In this document: one piece after another, positions 59,401-64,000 of the stretch
Position numbering within the stretch: the stretch's first letter is position 1
How the letters are laid out: each line of letters begins with the position of its first letter
NCBI GenBank assembly: GCA_032718565.1
Contig: JAVGVS010000184.1
Coordinates: forward strand, 558,001 to 622,000
Origin: Distichodus sexfasciatus
Taxonomy: Eukaryota; Chordata; Actinopteri; Characiformes; Distichodontidae
DNA: 64,000 nucleotides
Direction: 5' to 3'
Notes under the pieces: generated by a model
What the model saw: only the letters and a program-made list of their open reading frames with translations
What the model was told of the DNA's origin: nothing
The model's database searches: none
Position numbers and translations under genes: made by a program

Positions 59401-61936
59401 GTCCAAAGAGAGAGGAGTGTTGGACTGATCCAGGAACAAGTCGACATGAGACAACTCTATCCCTTTCCTCTCAAACACGCTGCCAAGAACCTCTCTGCCA
59501 CACATAGCAACATGTTCAAATTAGACACAATCCCTAACTGATAAGAACCTCTGTGCTACCTGCTGACCAGATCGGTGGATTGTTAAAATATGTAGTAATG
59601 CTCAGGAATAAAATGTCAAAAATGCTCATGTCTCCAACAATGAATGAAAACAAGCGGGACTACAGCAACATGTCTGGCTATTTGTCCAATCAGCTTTCAA
59701 GCGCTGTCAGGCACAATCAGGGGTGGGTAGTAACACGTTACAAGTAAGACAGAAAAAAAAGAAAAAAATTTTCGAGGAAAGCATATTCTCAGTATCCTTT
59801 TCTTCTCAGCTGTAGTTTTACTTTTACACTAAATATGTAAGTAATCTACTTTTTACTCAAGTACATTTCTCGTAATGCCTTCGTTACAATGAGTCTATTC
59901 TCAGGGGCGAAAGTCCATATCAGGAGGAAAATGCTCCGTTTAGAACACGTCTCTGTTGCTAGGTGCACACAGAGTGGAATCATAATCTGCGGAATACACC
60001 TACGTAGGTCCCTGGGCAGTTTTAGACCGGATTTAAAATGAGCGTTAGTGGGGACCTGCTACATCAGATGTCGTTCACTCACTGTTTCTCATTTATTCGC
60101 TCACAAACACCCACTCTCATTCACATAGACCCTCATTCACATAGACCCTCATTCACGTAGATTCTTTCTCACACACCCACTCACAGTCTCCACAGTCAAC
60201 TAATTGTTAAATGTCTTTGAACTGTTAACATATTATTCCAAATGTACGGCAGATAAGAACAGAATGAATTGTTTCAGTCAAATTTGAAAAGCAACTGATT
60301 TTCCTGATTAAAAAATGGAAAAAAAGACAGATTTTTTGTTATTTATCACTGATTTGTCTGCTTTAAATATGATCTTGTGTTAAGATCATATTTATCAATA
60401 TATTAATAAAAGATCATTCATTACTAACTGTTCACATTTATGTGTCATGTATTCTTCTGTTATCTATAAGACAGTGCAAAAGACAACAGTAGGCAGGTCA
60501 AAGCAGATGTGTTTTGGGAGATGTGAAGTGGATTTGTTGGTCCTCAGCCTGACTTGCTTTACATAATTTGTCCCTCGGGGGAAGATAATTGGAGAGCACT
60601 GACCTAAGCGTTTTCTTTTTTACAGCAGGGACAACTTCCATGCCGATGTCCAAGTTTAAGTCAAACTTAAGGGTGAAGCACTCCTTACTAGGATCCTGCA
60701 GAAAGAGACGACGACAGAGAATTATGGCTGGATTTCCGATGCAAGCAACAGATTCATCTTCGCTTTACTGTATAGATTTTAAATTAGTCCAAAAGGCTCC
60801 TAACAAAATTTATGACAGACAAAAAATAGGTAATACACAACCAACTTAGCATAGACTTTTAGAATGAATTGTGTAGAAAAATGACACACTGTGTAGCACT
60901 CTAGATTACACATTTTGTGTTAATGTTTAATAAAAATATAGTACAGCACATTAAAATTCTTACATCTGTGTATCGCCTTCGTGCCTTCTTCTTGACTAGC
61001 TTTATAGGGCCACTCTTGCGATCCCTGTGCACATGATGTAAACACCGACACACAAGTACTAATTAACAAAACGTTAATCAATTTTTGAAGTTGAACTGTT
61101 GAAGCAATGTGTTAACTACAGTTCCAATAATTCTCATCATTGGTTTTATTTGATCATCATGAGAGCAGATCCTCAGGCTTTCATTTTTCCATTTCCCCAA
61201 AGCTTCCCATCAGTAACAGGCAGTTCCTCTTAGTCAACCTTTTTTGGGACAATGACGCTGGAAAGCCCCTAAGTGTGCTTAACGGATGGCAGGATGAAGA
61301 ATGGTAAGAAAAGCAAAACTGACCCTGGGTCGCAGCTCCCCTCCTCCCCCTCGTCCAGGTCGGAGGGGGGGCCGGTGCGCGGGGGACAGGAGCGAGTGGA
61401 CACGTTTCGGGCCAGGATGGAACCTGTCGGGATGACAGGAAGAGAGAGAAGACTCACATCCTGCCAGAGACTGTGAGGGCCTAACTTTATCCACATACTT
61501 CAAACTCAGCCGTGTTTTAGCACAACGTTTAGTACCGAAGCTGTTTTTATAATCATAACATATAATAAAGCAAAACACACTCAAAGACAAACAAAGTAGG
61601 ATTTTGGCTCGTCTAAGCAATATGTTATAACGAGGGACCGTCACAACTGTAAACTGCAATTTGCATCAAGATATATTACTGTGTAAAAAGTTGAATGTTG
61701 TCTGTCATCTTGTATTCTTGTCCTTTAAACACAAAACAGAAAGATGTTCTCGTCCTGATGAACATAGATGAATGAATCGAAATGAGGGTCATACTTTGTG
61801 GTTGCAGGTCAAATCGTGGATGTCTGTCAAACAGCATGTTACCACCAGCGACTGGGTGGCAGCGGGAGTCACATGACTCGCAGAGATGCAGAGGGCTGCC
61901 GTCTTTCAAGTCCTGACACAGAGGATGGTGACACAC
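41468..61936 (-). CDS. plekhg5: Pleckstrin homology and RhoGEF domain-containing G5 (Syx/Tech)
   Basis: Guanine nucleotide exchange factor for RhoA, acting at cell junctions and in neurons. Eighteen coding exons give 1077 residues from the first exon seen (human about 1060). Order: Cys/His cluster (CHHPLCQDL...[10 protein letters not shown], about 2-30); RBD-like ubiquitin fold (about 102-177); RRRKNMTEF and [15 protein letters not shown] linker; DH domain (about 350-580) with [16 protein letters not shown] and [22 protein letters not shown] domain (about 590-700) with [20 protein letters not shown]; acidic and Ser-rich tail; conserved end [20 protein letters not shown] followed by TLTASEV, a PDZ ligand. 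All phases agree. The exon with the true start (human MDKGRAAK type) is not found and may lie right of 64000. The teleost duplicate is undecided. Confidence 0.95.
42751..43740 (-). CDS. plekhg5: plekhg5 large C-terminal exon
   Basis: 990 bp, about 330 residues. [20 protein letters not shown], the [20 protein letters not shown] motif shared with mammals, long acidic runs, [20 protein letters not shown], and the terminal [20 protein letters not shown] with TLTA. It ends at GCCTC|GTAAGT. The donor overlaps an in-frame TAA, so an unspliced message would stop after TAS. Confidence 0.95.
43923..44615. mobile_element. hAT non-autonomous element with perfect 8-bp target duplication
   Basis: Inverted ends TAGGGATGCACGATA and TATCGTGCATCCCTA. 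It is flanked by AAAGAAAT on both sides (43915-43922 and 44616-44623). It lies in the intron between the last two large plekhg5 exons. The interior is shared with 13328-13732. Confidence 0.93.
44653..44783 (-). CDS. plekhg5: plekhg5 exon (acidic/Ser-rich tail)
   Basis: 131 bp, [20 protein letters not shown] and then [19 protein letters not shown]. Low-complexity acidic then Ser-rich. GTAG acceptor, GTAGTA donor, phase 2 out. Confidence 0.9.
44947..45195 (-). CDS. plekhg5: plekhg5 exon (PH domain)
   Basis: 249 bp, [20 protein letters not shown], then [20 protein letters not shown] and the terminal helix [16 protein letters not shown] acceptor; GTACCT donor is off consensus. Confidence 0.95.
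45620..45718 (-). mobile_element. tRNA-derived SINE (family A), fragment
   Basis: GGTCGGTACCTTGCTTTAGG, GGTACCTCACTGGCTTGGG and TTTGAACCAGTGACC resemble the complement of the family A head. Confidence 0.45.
45790..46290. repeat. Dispersed repeat (GTTGGGGAGTAACGGAATACATGTA type)
   Basis: Starts GTGTTGGGGAGTAACGGAAT and has related words near its right end (GAGTAATCTAACAGAATATG). This is a frequent teleost non-autonomous DNA element. Ends not defined. It lies in plekhg5 between the PH exons. Confidence 0.5.
46478..46597 (-). CDS. plekhg5: plekhg5 exon (DH-PH linker)
   Basis: 120 bp, [39 protein letters not shown] and R. It contains the first PH strand. TCAG acceptor, GTAAGA donor. Confidence 0.94.
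46683..46820 (-). CDS. plekhg5: plekhg5 exon (DH end)
   Basis: 138 bp, [39 protein letters not shown] and SEEVEK. GCAG acceptor, GTAAGC donor. Confidence 0.94.
46984..47133 (-). CDS. plekhg5: plekhg5 exon (DH domain, CR3)
   Basis: 150 bp, [20 protein letters not shown] then [20 protein letters not shown]. This is the most conserved GEF helix and carries the GTPase contacts. GCAG acceptor, GTAGGA donor. Confidence 0.96.
47134..47978 (-). other. plekhg5 intron within the DH region
   Basis: AT-rich, possibly an old repeat (CGCTGGTAGATGAATTTTG region), but nothing assignable. Confidence 0.4.
47979..48089 (-). CDS. plekhg5: plekhg5 exon (DH domain)
   Basis: 111 bp, [20 protein letters not shown] and [21 protein letters not shown] acceptor, GTGAGT donor. 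Confidence 0.94.
48930..49130 (-). CDS. plekhg5: plekhg5 exon (DH domain)
   Basis: 201 bp, [40 protein letters not shown] and [11 protein letters not shown]. Phase 0 both ends, GTAAGT donor. Confidence 0.95.
49654..49749 (-). CDS. plekhg5: plekhg5 exon (DH domain start, CR1)
   Basis: 96 bp, [20 protein letters not shown] and [12 protein letters not shown], the first conserved helix of the DH domain, which contacts the GTPase switch regions. ACAG acceptor, GTAAGA donor. Confidence 0.95.
50329..50490 (-). CDS. plekhg5: plekhg5 exon before DH domain
   Basis: 162 bp, [38 protein letters not shown] and [13 protein letters not shown]. Phase 0 both ends; donor GTAGAC. Confidence 0.93.
51225..51416 (-). 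CDS. plekhg5: plekhg5 exon (RRRKNMTEF linker)
   Basis: 192 bp, [20 protein letters not shown] to [20 protein letters not shown] and GSVGK. Phase 0 both ends. TCAG acceptor; the donor AAG|GTCTGC is clearly weaker than usual. Confidence 0.9.
52925..52963 (-). CDS. plekhg5: Candidate alternative first coding exon of plekhg5
   Basis: ATG at 52963 gives [13 protein letters not shown], ending at ACG|GTGAGC in phase 0, the phase needed for the exon at 51416. A CpG-dense block lies just upstream. The product would lack the Cys/His cluster and RBD-like domain but keep DH and PH. Short, so coding status is uncertain. Confidence 0.4.
52980..53310 (-). promoter_or_regulatory. plekhg5: CpG-dense block, possible internal plekhg5 promoter
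   Basis: Many CpGs at 53030-53160 (GTCGTCGCCGCC, GCGCGGACGG, GCTGCGCTGCGCG) in an otherwise CpG-poor intron, directly 5' of the candidate alternative first exon on the minus strand. Confidence 0.4.
54482..54665 (+). mobile_element. Dispersed AT-rich element with AGGGACCGTCACAA end (copy 2)
   Basis: Starts TTAGGGACCGTCACAAAAAT, then ATAGTTTTTGAGATGTTATT and AATAATTTAGCATATACATA. Inverted similarity to 30960-31117. The same first 14 bases occur at 61633. Confidence 0.6.
55415..56111. mobile_element. hAT-like non-autonomous element (GATATATCG type)
   Basis: Begins TAGGGGTGAGCGATATATCG and ends GGCCATATCGCCCAGACTA. Flanks CTGCAATA and GTGCAAAA agree at 6 of 8. The interior holds GGGTTAGGGTTAGGG at about 55720-55735. 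It lies in the large plekhg5 intron. Confidence 0.7.
56405..56816 (+). mobile_element. L2-like LINE 3' region or L2-mobilised SINE, long copy with GAAT tail
   Basis: GGCGGCACGGCGGCGCAGCG, GTTTCCTCCCACAATG, TTAATTGGTGACTCTAAATT, GATAGGCTCCAGTCCCGCCG and GCGACCCCAGATGGGATTAA, ending in about nine ATGA/GAAT units. Any open frame through it is incidental. Confidence 0.85.
57180..57446 (-). CDS. Unidentified 89-codon exon inside plekhg5 intron
   Basis: ATG at 57446 begins [20 protein letters not shown]. It runs through [20 protein letters not shown] and ends [14 protein letters not shown] at AAG|GTACAG in phase 0. Codon use and composition look like real coding sequence (Pro, Gln and Tyr rich, short YxPLT-like motifs). 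No similarity that I recognise. It is either the first coding exon of a nested minus-strand gene or an alternative plekhg5 first exon: the phase would join the exon at 51416. No signal peptide or membrane segment. Confidence 0.5.
57447..59046 (-). other. plekhg5 intron upstream of the unidentified exon
   Basis: No exon with family similarity recognised. The small minus-strand frame near 58342-58617 has no identifiable product. Confidence 0.4.
59047..59198 (-). CDS. plekhg5: plekhg5 exon (SLSLPIMRP linker)
   Basis: 152 bp, with the conserved [20 protein letters not shown] and [13 protein letters not shown] acceptor, GTAAGT donor, ends phase 0. Confidence 0.9.
59358..59494 (-). CDS. plekhg5: plekhg5 exon (RBD-like domain, second part)
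   Basis: 137 bp, [20 protein letters not shown], then [20 protein letters not shown] and YLRVR, strongly conserved. GCAG acceptor, GTAAGT donor. Confidence 0.95.
59718..60050 (+). repeat. hAT-like dispersed repeat, partial
   Basis: Starts CAGGGGTGGGTAGTAACACG and contains GTAATCTACTTTTTACTCAA and GTACATTTCTCGTAATGCC, as in the GTAACG/AAGTACA class of fish hAT elements. The right end is not found. Confidence 0.5.
60118..60171. repeat. Short tandem repeat of about 16 bases
   Basis: CATTCACATAGACCCT-like unit repeated about three times with changes. Confidence 0.7.
60604..60695 (-). CDS. plekhg5: plekhg5 exon (RBD-like domain, first part)
   Basis: 92 bp, [20 protein letters not shown] then [14 protein letters not shown] acceptor, GTCAGT donor, phase 2 out. 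Confidence 0.93.
60964..61024 (-). CDS. plekhg5: plekhg5 exon (basic [10 protein letters not shown])
   Basis: 61 bp encoding [25 protein letters not shown] acceptor, GTAAGA donor, ends phase 0. Confidence 0.92.
61324..61423 (-). CDS. plekhg5: plekhg5 exon ([16 protein letters not shown])
   Basis: 100 bp, [20 protein letters not shown] then an acidic DLDEGEEG run. Near-identical to mammals in the first 16 residues. ACAG acceptor, GTCAGT donor. Confidence 0.93.
61795..61936 (-). CDS. plekhg5: plekhg5 exon with N-terminal Cys/His cluster
   Basis: 142 bp from [20 protein letters not shown] to [15 protein letters not shown], matching the N-terminus of mammalian PLEKHG5. Acceptor CCAAG, phase 0 in. 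The donor is GTATGA, phase 1 out. Confidence 0.93.
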
Positions 61937-62057
61937 CTTGGAGGGAGAGAGAAAAAACAACAAACAAAAAGGGAGAAACGCGTCAGTCTAACTTCATAAC
62001 TACAGCACACTGACTGTACAGCGCTAGGCATCAATGGAGAATGGACGTGTTGAGTGA

Positions 62058-62302
62058 CCAATGTGTGAAAGTGATTATTTGTCATTGTGAACACACCACA
62101 GCACAGCACAGCACACAGTGCCCCCACAACGAAATGTGACCTCTGCATTTGACCCATCTGTGAAGGAGCAGTGGGCAGCTGACGTACAGCACCCGGGGGA
62201 CAGTGCTTAGGGAATGGTACCTTGCTCATGAGTACGTCAGTGGTACCTTTACCGGTCCGGGATTCGAGCTGCCGACCTTCCGATCAGGGGACGCTAACAA
62301 AA
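62058..62302 (-). mobile_element. tRNA-derived SINE (family A, copy 4, inverted)
   Basis: Left end GTGAAAGTGATTATTTGTCA and GTGAACACACCACAGCACAG, middle TGACCTCTGCATTTGACCCA and GTGGGCAGCTGACGTACAGC, then GGTACCTTTACCGGTCCGGG and ATTCGAGCTGCCGACC, all the complement of the copy at 31118-31396. Confidence 0.8.
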
Positions 62303-62639
62303 GATCCGTCTATAGAAGACCAGTGTAACAAGGCTGTATTCAGTTCATATAGAGATTTTGACGTATATATAACGTTCTATATTTCTGCATAAATATGACC
62401 TAAAACATCATCAGATTTTCACAGAAGTCCTAAAAGTAGATAAAGAGAACTCAATTAAAAAAGTGAGACAAAGATATTATACTGGATTATCTATTTACTG
62501 AGGAAAATGACGCCATATTACATATCTAAAAAGTAAAAGAAGTAAAATATTCCTCTCTGCTTAGTCTGAGTGGTGGTCCTTGGGATAGAAGTTGTTGAAA
62601 ACCCCCGGATTATATCATAACAACATTTCTTGGTGATTT

Positions 62640-62827
62640 TCTGGCTGCGGCATAAAAAATCTAGTTAAAAAGAACGTCCCGGTGGTAACGGCGGCTGCCC
62701 AATTTGTCATCCACGCTCAGTCTGCGTGCAATGTGAAATAATGTAGAAAAATCATATCGAATCATATGGCTGACCTGATAATCATAATCGAATCGAATGG
62801 TGAGACCAGTGAAGGTTCACGTCTCTA
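62640..62827 (-). mobile_element. hAT-like MITE, inverted relative of 13733-14124
   Basis: Ends ATGGTGAGACCAGTGAAGG then TTCACGTCTCTA, the complement of TAGAGGTGTGAACCTTCACT and TGGTCTCACGATTCG. The left end is not defined. Confidence 0.6.
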
Positions 62828-64000
62828 CTGCTTATGCGCTGCTCATATCAAAATGATGAACTGAGTAGCAGCAGGAACTGAAAGGGTGGAAACAGAAAGA
62901 AAAACAGGCAGAAACAGAGGGAGAGAGGGGTGGAGAGAGAGGGATTTCAATGTGCTTCCTCTTATTGTTTGTTTGATGAGCTTTGTATCAGTAGCGACTG
63001 ATGATAAAACACACTCACACACACTGATCCGGGCATTGTGTGTGCTGAGACCTGGTGTTATTTCACAATGCCTTCACAACCTTTACCGAGCAGCATGAGG
63101 TGCAATTATTTAATTCATTAACAGCAAAAGGAAACCCATGACACTACAATGGTCAGGATCCTCCAACCCACACTCACTTTTTGCTCTCATTTTGGTTAAC
63201 ATGGCAGTCGGATGGAATGGAATGAAATAGAACAGCGACACAGGAACAGAAAACTGAGAAAAGAAAGGACTAACGGGGTCACTGACCTGCAGGCAGCAAC
63301 CTCTGCTTTTGCTCGAGACAGTCAGCTGAAAATGTCTCATCTAAAACACACACACACACAGTCCTGCAAAAGCCAGAACAAATGTGTCTGCTGGACTCAA
63401 ACGGAGTGACAGACCAACAGACTGGAGGCATTTCAAGAGAAAAATAGTCTGTCACAAAAGAGCAAGGCAGAGTCAGACTGCCCCAGCAAATGGTGGACAA
63501 AAAGCAACGCAAGAAGACAGAACGGAGCTTAGTTAATCCTCCTTCCAAAAGGAAAAGAGAACCGCATAGCATGAAAAAGAATCGGCACCGTTGATTAATG
63601 GAACATAAATAAATTGAGAAAGTCGATCCATGATTTCATATCTTTCCGAAACACTTCCAGGAACGGTACAGAATTTCAGAGCGTATGTAGAACTTCAGGA
63701 AAAGGCGAACGAACAAAGGCCAATAAAGCGGTACGTCTGGCCAAAATGTTACATAACCTTACCTCACGATGTTTTCTTGGCTTTCTTACTTAAAGAGCAT
63801 CAGCATCTATTTATATAGAGGTTTGAATCTGTTAAAAATGACTCATTTACCTACTGATGGTTAAGGCTTTAGGTCAAACCAAATCCTTTTCAAACAAACG
63901 AAAAAAACATCTCACATCAACAAAACGCAGGAACTCAACACACCCTATATGCACGTGCATATGGTCAGACATTCAGAGTTATCAATATCACGACGAGAAC
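62828..64000 (-). other. Region upstream of the first plekhg5 exon seen
   Basis: No exon could be supported. A GTAAGG donor-like site on the minus strand at 63757-63762 is preceded by basic codons without an ATG. Purine-rich low complexity at about 62885-62945. Confidence 0.4.

Noticed and set aside
63757..63790. Candidate plekhg5 first exon (GTAAGG donor with codons for RKPRKHRE)
   Set aside because: No ATG in frame, no family similarity, AT-rich context; could be chance.
1..64000. CRISPR arrays, bacterial operons, phage or integrated virus genes
   Set aside because: No regularly spaced repeats, no prokaryotic gene organisation, and no viral protein frames; the sequence is a vertebrate locus.

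Overview
The window is vertebrate nuclear DNA, almost certainly from a ray-finned (teleost) fish. Genes are split into short exons with GT/AG borders. Introns are AT-rich and full of fish-type SINEs, LINE 3' ends, hAT-type non-autonomous transposons and microsatellites. The proteins are fish-like versions of human chromosome 1p36 genes. The species cannot be fixed from the sequence.

Three protein-coding genes lie head to tail, all on the minus strand. From right to left: (1) plekhg5 (RhoA GEF, also called Syx/Tech), 18 coding exons from 61936 down to a 10-base terminal coding exon at 41468-41477; its most upstream exon was not found. (2) mxra8 (two-Ig-domain cell-surface protein), 10 coding exons from 36120 to 23453; the model is complete at 446 codons plus stop. 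(3) dvl1 (Dishevelled), 9 coding exons from 20361 to 1042, covering the DIX domain to the PDZ domain; the DEP end lies beyond the left edge. Exon phases agree at every junction in all three genes. Most plekhg5 exons in the DH-PH part are phase 0, and mxra8 exons are mostly phase 1, as expected for Ig genes.

The rest is non-coding or repeat. The dvl1-mxra8 gap (20362-23452) holds the dvl1 5' region, a LINE 3' end and a MITE. The mxra8-plekhg5 gap (36121-41467) holds a hAT element with a perfect 8-bp target duplication, an L2-like tail, a Penelope-like fragment and a tRNA-derived SINE. Large introns (dvl1 intron 1, mxra8 introns 1 and 5, the plekhg5 intron at 51417-59046) hold most other repeats.

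The genes do not form an operon. dvl1 acts in Wnt and planar polarity signalling, mxra8 in adhesion and signalling at the cell surface, and plekhg5 in RhoA activation at junctions. dvl1 next to mxra8 is the same arrangement as in human; plekhg5 directly beside mxra8 is not. I see no wholly new biological system. The points most worth following are an unidentified 89-codon exon inside plekhg5, candidate internal promoters and first exons in plekhg5 and dvl1, and the tiny terminal exon that encodes the plekhg5 PDZ ligand.
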